The notes below the pieces were generated by a model. It was not told the origin of the DNA, did not search any database, and worked only from the letters and a program-made list of their open reading frames with translations. This document shows positions 1 through 7,729 of a stretch of 58,730 nt of DNA, piece after piece. The position numbers and the translations under genes were made by a program. Within the stretch, counting starts at the first letter, position 1. Each line of letters starts with the position of its first letter. Origin of the DNA: Formosa agariphila KMM 3901 (lineage in GTDB: Bacteria > Bacteroidota > Bacteroidia > Flavobacteriales > Flavobacteriaceae); assembly GCF_000723205.1 (NCBI RefSeq), contig NZ_HG315671.1:2738209-2796938 (forward strand), read 5' to 3'.

Positions 1-2
1 TT

Positions 3-188
3 CTACAACCATCTTTTCCCTATGGCTGTATATATAGTAGTACTATTAGAAAATCCCGTAATACTTTCTGTTTTTTCTCCATTGCTCCATTCGTAGGTTG
101 AACCCCCAGATGCTTTTAATGTCACTTCATGCACCTTATATATCGTTTAATTTTCTCCAGTATTTACATTTACCAGAGGTGTTAGGTT
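3..188 (-). pseudogene. Remnant of an Ig/PKD-like repeat protein
   Basis: Read on the minus strand, one frame gives LTPLVNVNTGEN, an in-frame TAA, then TIYKVHEVTLKASGG, STYEWSNGEKTESITGF and a short tail before a TAG. The words VTLKASGG and YEWSNGEKTESI are typical of immunoglobulin-like repeats in secreted Bacteroidota proteins. No start codon is present and a stop interrupts the frame. I read it as a decayed fragment of a surface-protein gene; it lies directly downstream of the exported protein gene that ends at 192. Confidence 0.4.
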
Positions 189-191
189 CTA

Positions 192-1445
192 TTATTGTTT
201 GTATTCAACAATCCAAGAGAATGGATAATTTTGTTTTTTAACAGTATCAATTTCCATATTAGACTTGAAAATTAATTTTGTGCCATCTGGACTTACTGAA
301 GCATGAGGTTCGTGCTTATATTTTTTATTTGTTCTTGCATATGTTTTAGTAAATCTATTAACAACAACTTCCCCTGTTACTTTTTCATCTAATTTCACTG
401 CAAAAATCTCCCTAAACGCCGCATAGTCTTGAGGTTGAGAAATATCTCCATGATCATTTATATATGCCCAACCTGGACGATTTATATTTCGACAACTTAC
501 ATGTCCACCTGACACATAACTATATTGAATTTCTTTATCATTCCCTTCTAAAGTAATACTTCTAATATAATTATCATCATTTGATACCCAAACTTCTTTC
601 CCATTTTGATCGAAACCAATATCTCCATGAGGATTGATATCTGTAAGATGTCGAAGTAAATTTAATTTTTTATCGTAGGATTTTGTCCCTTCAAATTTAC
701 CTCCACCACGTGTATTATATTGAATTAAAACATAATCACCACTCTGAGACATAGATATCCAATTAATATTTGATAATGGAGTGCCTATATTTGTTTCAGT
801 AACAATTAAATCATTTTTTATATCGTATATAACAACCCAACAATCTGTACCTGAGCTCTGCCTAGTCCCATATAATGAGATATATCTATCATCCGTTGAT
901 AAATTAGTTTCCGAAGTCCAATGTGATAAAACATTATAATTACTAAAAGTTTTTGTAAAAATTAGATTATTCTTAAAACTTATTGGATCTAACTTATAAA
1001 TTTTAAGAAAATTACTTCGTACTGAAGTACCATAATTAATCAATGGATTGGTATTACTCCACCCTAAATTACCTATATTATTATTAGATAGCAATTTATA
1101 AGTCTTACCATCTAAAATATTTGATGAACTCAATGAAATTAAAGACTGATCAGAATTCCAGGCTTGTCTTTTTGAATATGAATGAACTAAACCAATTACA
1201 TCTCCTCCAAATAGTGATAAATCGGATATACGTGTAATAGTGTTATTGAAATTTTCATCCTGAAATGGCTCTAAATAAGTTGGTAAGGACTTAGGAGGAG
1301 TGTAATTTACTTTACTCATAACAGTTTCTTTAGGATATTGCTGAGCATAAACAGCAGAGTTGCTTAACATTATAAATAGAAATAATCTAATAATAATGTG
1401 AAGCGCTTCAATTTTACTTGAAACGCGAGATTTGGTTAAGTTCAT
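192..1445 (-). CDS. Exported hypothetical protein, probable beta-propeller
   Basis: The 417-residue product starts with a basic stretch and a hydrophobic helix ending in SNSAVYAQQ, a plausible Sec signal peptide cleaved near residue 35, so it should be periplasmic or outside the cell. The body is rich in short strands with repeated W/Y, D and G patterns. The motif SPDGTKLIFKSNMEID near the C-terminus resembles a blade of TolB or WD40-like propellers, and the general look recalls oligogalacturonate-lyase-type propellers. No catalytic motif was identified. It stands alone, separated by about 950 bases from the glycosyltransferase block. It could be a polysaccharide-binding protein or a lyase-like protein; the function is not known. 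Confidence 0.6.
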   Translation of the reverse strand: MNLTKSRVSSKIEALHIIIRLFLFIMLSNSAVYAQQYPKETVMSKVNYTPPKSLPTYLEPFQDENFNNTITRISDLSLFGGDVIGLVHSYSKRQAWNSDQSLISLSSSNILDGKTYKLLSNNNIGNLGWSNTNPLINYGTSVRSNFLKIYKLDPISFKNNLIFTKTFSNYNVLSHWTSETNLSTDDRYISLYGTRQSSGTDCWVVIYDIKNDLIVTETNIGTPLSNINWISMSQSGDYVLIQYNTRGGGKFEGTKSYDKKLNLLRHLTDINPHGDIGFDQNGKEVWVSNDDNYIRSITLEGNDKEIQYSYVSGGHVSCRNINRPGWAYINDHGDISQPQDYAAFREIFAVKLDEKVTGEVVVNRFTKTYARTNKKYKHEPHASVSPDGTKLIFKSNMEIDTVKKQNYPFSWIVEYKQ

Positions 1446-2394
1446 TGTATAGATTAAATTATTAGCGTCCGTTAAATATTTGATAAAGCGGGATTTCTTT
1501 AATAGATTCCCTAACTAGTTTAAGTCTTAATTTCAACCACAAAAATAGATGTTTGAATATAAAAAATTACTTTGAAGGACAGTTTATTATCAAACAGTTA
1601 TTAAAGTAGATTCCTCACTTTATAATTAGTAGTATTACAATTCTTTACCTTTGTTCGTGTAGTATCAAAAATTCTTGTTTCAAATGCCATAAACATCTAT
1701 ATCAACATTTTAAAGTGCTAGACGTAACCCTATCAATAACACAAAGATAAAAAGTAAAAGTTGTTAAATTTAAAAGGTTCTATATAGGGGTATTATAGAG
1801 TTAAAGTCTCTGAGTGTATAACAAATAACTTCCTTATAAGCTTTTGTAAACTAAAAATATTTAAAAACATAGATGGCAAATAGAGAACATTATTAAAAGG
1901 TTTAGACATAGTCTTTCATTAAAACACATCGCAGGAGACAATCAAAAAAATTAGCATAATACCGATTTGGCACGAGTATTAAATACAATTACTATCATAA
2001 GTTACACAGCGAAAAACGAATCGAAGATAGGCATATTCTAATATGGAGTTAAAAATACACTTTAACTTTGAGGACAAACTTCAGTTTAATTAAATTCTTA
2101 GATTACCAGACAAACAATGGTCAGAATTAACTACAAAGGGGCCAGGCTAACAAATGATTGTTTTTTTCAGAACAGCACATTTCTATTACAAAACACATAA
2201 ATAAAACGGAGGGTACTGTTCATTATAAACATAATTAATAAAAACATTATTTTGTTGTGATACTAATGATTAAATATTTTAATTTGTTAACCCTTGAAAG
2301 TTATAAATATACAATTCAAAGAATAATTTTGATAATTCGAATAAAAAGATACATATTTAAATTTTACTATTTAAAAGCACTCTGAAATCTACTT
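1446..2394. other. AT-rich intergenic region, no gene recognised
   Basis: This stretch between two divergently oriented genes is very AT-rich and broken by stops in all frames. A short readable piece near 2100-2150 (RLPDKQWSELTTKG) may be old coding sequence, but I could not assign it. CAAAAATA at 1540-1547 is a possible -7 box (TAnnTTTG on the minus strand) for the exported protein gene, and TAATTTTG at 2324-2331 a possible one for the glycosyltransferase gene to the right. Neither has a well-spaced -33 box. Confidence 0.3.
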
Positions 2395-2418
2395 TTGAAT
2401 AATACAATTCCTAGCGTT

Positions 2419-3492
2419 ATGAATCATAAATTAAATGTACTTTTTGTATTACCTTCTCTTTCTGCAGGAGGAGCTCAAAGAGTTATGTCATTTGTTTCAA
2501 GAAATATTAATAAAGAGAAATTTAATACAACACTATTAATTGCTGGCTCTTCTATCGATACGGCATATGACATTAGTGGTGTAAAAGTAATTTATTTAAA
2601 TAAAACGAGACTTCTCACCGCATTGCCTTCTATAATGCAACATATTAGAAAATTGAAACCACAGGTTGTAATAAGCTCTATTTCGCATACAAATTTAGCA
2701 ATGTCAATGATTTCTCCATTATTTAAAAAAACAAAATTTATTGGAAGAGAAGCTACTATATTAAGTGAAAATAATAAAGAAGCAAATTCTAGGAGATGGT
2801 CTCCAATTCATCTTGTTTCTAATAAATTCAAAAATTTAGATGTGCTTCTTTGTCAATCTAAAGATATGGCAGAGGATATGATTCTTAACTATCAAGTGCC
2901 TAAGGAAAAAATAAGTATTATTAATAATCCAATTTCAAACTTACCACCTATAAAAACAATAAGCAAAACAACTAAAACGAAAAAATTTATAACTGTAGGT
3001 AGATTATCTGAAGTAAAAGGACATTTAAGATTATTAGAAATATTAGCGCAACTTAATTACCCTTTTAAATATACTATTATTGGTGAAGGAGAATACAAAA
3101 ATCTTATTTTCGAAAAAGCTAAAGAATTGTCTATTTTAGACAATATAGAATATATACCCTTTACGAATGAAGTAAATGCATATTTATCTAAAAATGACAT
3201 GTTTTTACAAGGCTCCTTTGTGGAAGGGTTTCCTAATGCTCTATTAGAAAGCTGTGTAGTTGGCACACCTGTTATAGCCTTTAATGTCCCTGGTGGTACT
3301 AGAGAAATTGTTGAAAATAATGTTAATGGATTTCTAGTAGAAAATGAAATTGAATTTTTGCAAAAACTTTCTGATAATCGGATTTGGAATCCAAAAGAAA
3401 TAAGAGAATCAGTGTATAAAAAATTTAATGAAGGTAAGATTATTAAGCAATATGAGGATCTAATCACTAAAACTGCGAAACAAATTAGCTAA
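2419..3492 (+). CDS. Glycosyltransferase family 4 (GT-B)
   Basis: The product resembles retaining GT4 glycosyltransferases that move a sugar from a nucleotide donor onto a lipid-linked oligosaccharide at the cytoplasmic membrane face. The N-terminal LPSLSAGGAQRV motif begins the first Rossmann domain, FITVGRLSEVKGHLRLLE begins the donor-binding domain, and EGFPNALLESCVVGTPVIA is the C-terminal E-x7-E donor motif. I chose the ATG at 2419; a TTG at 2395 in the same frame would add eight residues. It is first in a rightward run of three GT4 genes and a phosphodiesterase-like gene. The next gene starts 10 bases after its stop. The sugar specificity cannot be read from the sequence. Confidence 0.85.
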   Translation: MNHKLNVLFVLPSLSAGGAQRVMSFVSRNINKEKFNTTLLIAGSSIDTAYDISGVKVIYLNKTRLLTALPSIMQHIRKLKPQVVISSISHTNLAMSMISPLFKKTKFIGREATILSENNKEANSRRWSPIHLVSNKFKNLDVLLCQSKDMAEDMILNYQVPKEKISIINNPISNLPPIKTISKTTKTKKFITVGRLSEVKGHLRLLEILAQLNYPFKYTIIGEGEYKNLIFEKAKELSILDNIEYIPFTNEVNAYLSKNDMFLQGSFVEGFPNALLESCVVGTPVIAFNVPGGTREIVENNVNGFLVENEIEFLQKLSDNRIWNPKEIRESVYKKFNEGKIIKQYEDLITKTAKQIS

Positions 3493-3502
3493 AATTAAAA
3501 AA

Positions 3503-4555
3503 ATGACAGTAGTACATATTAATATTGGTTTAGGAGGTGGAGGTGCAGAACACATTATTTTGGAATTAGCAGAAAAGGGTAATAAAAATGGCATTAAAAA
3601 TATTGTCATTTCTTTGTCTAGTATTAACCAAATTGAACATAAATTCAAAAAAGCAGATATAGAAACACATTTTCTTAACATAAACTCTATTTCTAATCTA
3701 AAATCGAGTTTAAATCAAATTAACAACATCCTTAAGCCTTTAGACCAAGTTGTATTTCATTGCCATATGTTTCATGGATTAATGTTCGGGATTTTGTACA
3801 GTCTATTTCACAAAAAAACACCTATAGTTTTTACACTACATAATACCTTAGTTAGATTACCATATAGACGTTATCTTCTATATATATCAAAACACCTTAG
3901 AAAATTTGATATTAATTTTAGTAAAGATGGTGAAAGATGGTATTTAAAACCCATTACCGTTATAGCCAATGGTGTAGATTTTAATAAATTTGTAATATCG
4001 AAACAAAGGTCGTATAATGTAAATGAAAAATTTGTTTTTCTGTTCATTGGTAGAATTCAAGAACAAAAGAATCCTCTTTTTTTAGTTGATTTAGTAACAA
4101 AGTTATTAAAGGAAGGCAAGTCAAATTTTGAAATTCAAGTTGCGGGCGATGGAAATTTAAAAGGTGAACTAGAGGAGTTAGTTACATTAAAAAATTATGA
4201 TAAATATATTAAACTTTTAGGGTTTCAAAATAATGTGAAACAATTATTAGAAACATCTCATTGCATTATTATGCCATCATTATGGGAAGGTTTACCTGTA
4301 ACGCTAATTGAAGCATCTACTACGTTATTACCTATAATAACAACCCCCGTTGGTAGTATACCGGAATATTTTAATGATGAGAATAGTTATGTAAGTGAAT
4401 TAGATAGTTTTCACCTTCATATGATTCAAGTAATGGAAGATTATGATGGAGCTTTAATAAAAGCAAAAGTGTTGTATAAAGATAATAAATCAATTTTTGA
4501 TATAAATGAGGTGTACAAAAAGCATGAAATATTATATCGAGAGTGTTTACAATAA
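3503..4555 (+). CDS. Glycosyltransferase family 4 (GT-B)
   Basis: This 350-residue protein has the GT4 layout. GLGGGGAEHIILELAEKG at the N-terminus is the acceptor-domain glycine loop, FVFLFIGRIQEQKNPLFLVD starts the donor domain, and PSLWEGLPVTLIEASTTLLPII carries the conserved E-x7-E pair. It probably adds one sugar during repeat-unit assembly. It follows the previous GT4 gene closely and is followed after 75 bases by a third, which suggests co-transcription. Base composition is strongly AT-biased, as in the other genes of this block and unlike the proline genes at the right end. Confidence 0.85.
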   Translation: MTVVHINIGLGGGGAEHIILELAEKGNKNGIKNIVISLSSINQIEHKFKKADIETHFLNINSISNLKSSLNQINNILKPLDQVVFHCHMFHGLMFGILYSLFHKKTPIVFTLHNTLVRLPYRRYLLYISKHLRKFDINFSKDGERWYLKPITVIANGVDFNKFVISKQRSYNVNEKFVFLFIGRIQEQKNPLFLVDLVTKLLKEGKSNFEIQVAGDGNLKGELEELVTLKNYDKYIKLLGFQNNVKQLLETSHCIIMPSLWEGLPVTLIEASTTLLPIITTPVGSIPEYFNDENSYVSELDSFHLHMIQVMEDYDGALIKAKVLYKDNKSIFDINEVYKKHEILYRECLQ

Positions 4556-4630
4556 ATACCTAAATATTAATTAAATCTATAATTTCAACATAGAGAAAGA
4601 TAATATCTATTTGAACAACTAAAATATTTA

Positions 4631-5770
4631 ATGGAAAAAAAAAGAATTCTAATAGTGGCTTCACATTCAGGTTCACTAATTCATTTTAGAGGTGATTTTA
4701 TTGAAAATTTGGTCAAGAATGATTTCGAAGTTTATACTGCAGCACCAGATTACCCCATAGAGATTAAAGAAAAACTCATTACTTTAGGAGCAACTCCTAT
4801 AGCGTTCAAATTACAACGTACAGGACTAAATCCTTTCAATGATTTAAAATCGATATCTGAATTAAAGTCGATTATTAAAAATAACAATATAGATTTAGTA
4901 TTTCCTTATACAGTTAAGCCTGTTATTTATAGTTCAATTGCTGCAAATTCTTGTAACATACCTGTAATATCTTTAATTACTGGATTAGGATTTGCTTTTA
5001 CAGGTTTAACTTTTAAAGCTCGAACATTACAAAGGCTTAATGAGTTTTTATATAAAATTTCTATAAGAAAGAACAAGGTGATTGTATTTCAAAACAAAGA
5101 TGATTATCAATTATTTTTGGATAGAAAAATATTATCAAAAGACAATAAGGTAGATTTTGTAAGTGGTTCTGGAGTTAATTTAAATAGATATGAATACAGA
5201 GTTAATAATAATTTATCTGATAAAATAAGTTTTCTTTTAGTAGCTCGATTAATAAAAGAAAAAGGAATTGAATTATATATTGAAGCTGCTAAAGTATTAA
5301 AACAAAAATATCCTAATGCAGAATTCCATATTATAGGAGAACCTGATCAATCACCTTCTGCAATCAAATTAGAAAATTTACTTACTTTAAATAAGGAAGG
5401 GATAATCGTTTATCACGGAAAACAAAACAATGTTCCTGATCATCTTTACAAAAGAGATGTATTTGTATTACCAACATACTATAGGGAAGGTATACCTCGC
5501 TCTATTCTTGAAGCCTTATCTGTAGGATTACCTATAATAACAACAAACACACCTGGTTGTAAGGAAACCATAAAAAAGGACTTTAATGGTGTTTTAATAA
5601 AACCAAATAATCTAGATGAATTGATTAATTCCATGGAATTTTTTATTATAAATCCACACAAAGTCAAAGAAATGGGAGTAAACAGCCGTACTTATGCGGA
5701 AGAAAGATTTGATGTTGAAATTATTAATAACGACCTAACTTCCTTAATTAAAAATGAGATTTATGGTTAG
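4631..5770 (+). CDS. Glycosyltransferase family 4, PglA/CapM-like
   Basis: The 379-residue product begins with KRILIVASHSGSLIHFRGDF and has FPYTVKPVIYSSIAA and GLGFAFTG in the N-terminal domain. These look like PglA/CapM enzymes that add an N-acetylhexosamine to undecaprenyl-diphosphate-linked bacillosamine-type sugars. The donor domain has SFLLVARLIKEKGIELYIEA and PTYYREGIPRSILEALSVGLPII with the E-x7-E pair. That assignment would suit the PglE/PglF pair and the PglC-like transferases elsewhere in the window, but this link is inference. Its end overlaps the next gene by 17 bases, so the two are probably translationally coupled. Confidence 0.8.
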   Translation: MEKKRILIVASHSGSLIHFRGDFIENLVKNDFEVYTAAPDYPIEIKEKLITLGATPIAFKLQRTGLNPFNDLKSISELKSIIKNNNIDLVFPYTVKPVIYSSIAANSCNIPVISLITGLGFAFTGLTFKARTLQRLNEFLYKISIRKNKVIVFQNKDDYQLFLDRKILSKDNKVDFVSGSGVNLNRYEYRVNNNLSDKISFLLVARLIKEKGIELYIEAAKVLKQKYPNAEFHIIGEPDQSPSAIKLENLLTLNKEGIIVYHGKQNNVPDHLYKRDVFVLPTYYREGIPRSILEALSVGLPIITTNTPGCKETIKKDFNGVLIKPNNLDELINSMEFFIINPHKVKEMGVNSRTYAEERFDVEIINNDLTSLIKNEIYG

Positions 5771-6785
5771 TTATTTAAAAAATATATTATTTACTAATAC
5801 ATCAAATTTATCACATGTCGTTTCAATTTCAGTAATTACTCTTTTTATTCTAGCAATGATAAGCACATCTCTAAATCTGGGATGGGTTTCTCTAGTGTTA
5901 AGTATAATCTTACCGATACTAGTTGTTTTAAATATCTTCGTAAGTATTTATGGGTTATTAATTAGAAAATACTATTATATAATTGGATTAATAATTTATT
6001 TAATAAATTTCAATTCATTCTATAGTTTTTCTAATGAAAAAGGAACAGATGGCACTAAAGGTATAAGTGTCCTTTCTTATAACGCAGCAAGTTTCAGGTA
6101 CCGCTCACTACAAAGAAATGACGACATTCCATCTAAAATCATAAAATTTATAGATTCAATACAACCAGATATTTTAGCATTACAAGAATCTCATTCTATT
6201 TCAATTAGAAAATTGAAGGGTTACAACTTCATGTTTTCAGGGCATAGAAAAAATAAAGAAAAAACATTATTAACCATACACTCTAAGTTTCCAATATTAA
6301 ACACTGGTTATACAGATTTCCCTAACACTAGAAATAATGGTATTTATGCTGATATATTAATACATAAAGATACCATTAGGTTATACAATCTTCATTTACA
6401 ATCTTATCAACTAAGGAGTAATTCGTTCAAAATTAATAAAGGTATATATGATAATGTATTTAAAAAAATGAACTACACTTTTAGTCAACAAATAAAGCAA
6501 GCACAAATCGTTAGAAATAACTTAGAAAGCACTCGGAATAAAATACTAATTTGTGGAGATTTAAATACACCTCAAAATACCTTACCTTACCATATATTAG
6601 GTAAGGAATTAAATGATTCTTTTTTAAAAAAAGGGCATGGTTTAGGTACTTCTTATAATTTGAAAGGTTACCCCTTAAGACTAGATTATATTTTTTTAGA
6701 TAAGCGAATAGAAGTTGTGAGTCATACAAACTTTGATATAAAATTGTCTGACCACGAACCTGTATTAGCTAAATTTAAATTCTAA
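5754..6785 (+). CDS. Membrane-anchored endonuclease/exonuclease/phosphatase-fold protein
   Basis: Residues about 15-85 form two or three hydrophobic helices. The remainder is an EEP domain: VLSYNAASFRYR, then QPDILALQESHS with the metal-binding Glu, then ICGDLNTPQNT, then RLDYIFLD and SDHEPVLAKF with the catalytic Asp-His. EEP enzymes cleave phosphoester bonds in nucleic acids, phospholipids or inositol phosphates. The membrane segments place the catalytic domain at a membrane face, and the overlap with a glycosyltransferase gene suggests a lipid-linked or surface substrate rather than DNA. The ATG at 5754 is used; an ATG at 5763 is an alternative. Confidence 0.75.
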   Translation: MRFMVSYLKNILFTNTSNLSHVVSISVITLFILAMISTSLNLGWVSLVLSIILPILVVLNIFVSIYGLLIRKYYYIIGLIIYLINFNSFYSFSNEKGTDGTKGISVLSYNAASFRYRSLQRNDDIPSKIIKFIDSIQPDILALQESHSISIRKLKGYNFMFSGHRKNKEKTLLTIHSKFPILNTGYTDFPNTRNNGIYADILIHKDTIRLYNLHLQSYQLRSNSFKINKGIYDNVFKKMNYTFSQQIKQAQIVRNNLESTRNKILICGDLNTPQNTLPYHILGKELNDSFLKKGHGLGTSYNLKGYPLRLDYIFLDKRIEVVSHTNFDIKLSDHEPVLAKFKF

Positions 6786-6944
6786 CTGACCTCGGCTTTA
6801 AATCATAAATATCAATAGTAAAATTCATTCTACAATTATCAACTAGGCTTATATAAATAAAATTCCAAATACTTGTTTACTCTTCTTGAAAGCCTCCCAT
6901 AAATTAGAGCTGTTTCATTTTCTAATTCTAAAATATTTATCATA

Positions 6945-7500
6945 TAGAACTAATTTTTTCATATGTCAAAGGAGGTATATTACCCAGAAAATCATGAATT
7001 ATAAAAACTTGTAGTCATCCCACCACATTTATTTTGCTCACAGGCTTGACTTAAGCTTTCAAAAGTGTATTTATTTAAAACACCTCTTCTATCTTCATTT
7101 AGAGCACTCCACAAAGGTATTTTGAGTGAATTTCCCTAGCTGATGCATTTAAATTCATATTGTGCACATACTATACTCCAAATAACTGTAATATTTACCC
7201 TAAATTCTAGTCCATTATTCATTTGTAGCGCCTAATTTATTCATTAAATGTTTAAGAATCTAGATTTTATGACTACTAAGTTAAGGAGTAATATATTACT
7301 ATAAAGAGTCTTTCACTATTCAAATAGTCATTCACTTTGAAGCCAAAAAAACGTCTCTTGTTTCTAAAAACATCAATTATAAAATCCATACTCCAAGCGT
7401 GATTCAATATTTACATAACAGCAATAGGCTCTTTAATTTTTTAAGCAAACGTTTCCTGACTATTCAACCTTAAATTTATAAACTTTACATACTCGTTTAT
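6945..7500 (-). pseudogene. Decayed IS3-family transposase (OrfB) remnant
   Basis: Minus-strand frames, broken by stops and frameshifts, give readable pieces in the right order for an IS3-group OrfB integrase: KIKEPIAV, then LNHAWSMDFIIDVFRNKRRF (compare WSMDFxxD in intact OrfB), then NGLEFRVNITVIWS (DNGPEF region), then LNEDRRGVLNKYTFESLSQA (usual FNRxxRxxVLDAYLFESL) and HDFLGNIPPLTYEKL (usual HxxLGxxSPxxY). The DDE core is therefore present but destroyed. No intact relative is seen in the window. It marks an old insertion between the GT4 block and the wzc operon. Confidence 0.8.
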
Positions 7501-7570
7501 GAATTCAAAGAGGCTCGTCATTTAGAAGAGGTAAGGTTAATCACAAAATATTCTAACCAAAACAAACATG

Positions 7571-7622
7571 AATATTAAGTTATAATAGCTATAGGCTTGC
7601 CCATCTATTATAACTTAATATT
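7571..7622. repeat. Perfect 18-bp inverted repeat downstream of wzc
   Basis: AATATTAAGTTATAATAG at 7571-7588 is the exact reverse complement of 7605-7622, with a 16-base loop. It lies about 110 bases beyond the wzc stop codon on the side transcription would leave. It could work as a terminator hairpin, but no strong T-run follows on either strand. It also sits just outside the decayed IS3 fragment, so an insertion-related origin is possible. Confidence 0.6.
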
Positions 7623-7729
7623 CGTTTCTACATATTTCTTTAACTTAAAAATATGGTTTTAATTAATCTTAAATGTAGTAATCTAAATATTTTTATTATG
7701 GTGATAAGTTAATGCTCAATCAACTCAAC

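Noticed and set aside
1971-1985. Sigma-54 promoter at TTGGCACG
   Set aside because: The GC pair of the -12 element is absent at the required spacing.
3057-3467. Antisense open reading frame within a GT4 gene
   Set aside because: It is the mirror of a clear glycosyltransferase. The same holds for the other antisense frames throughout the window.
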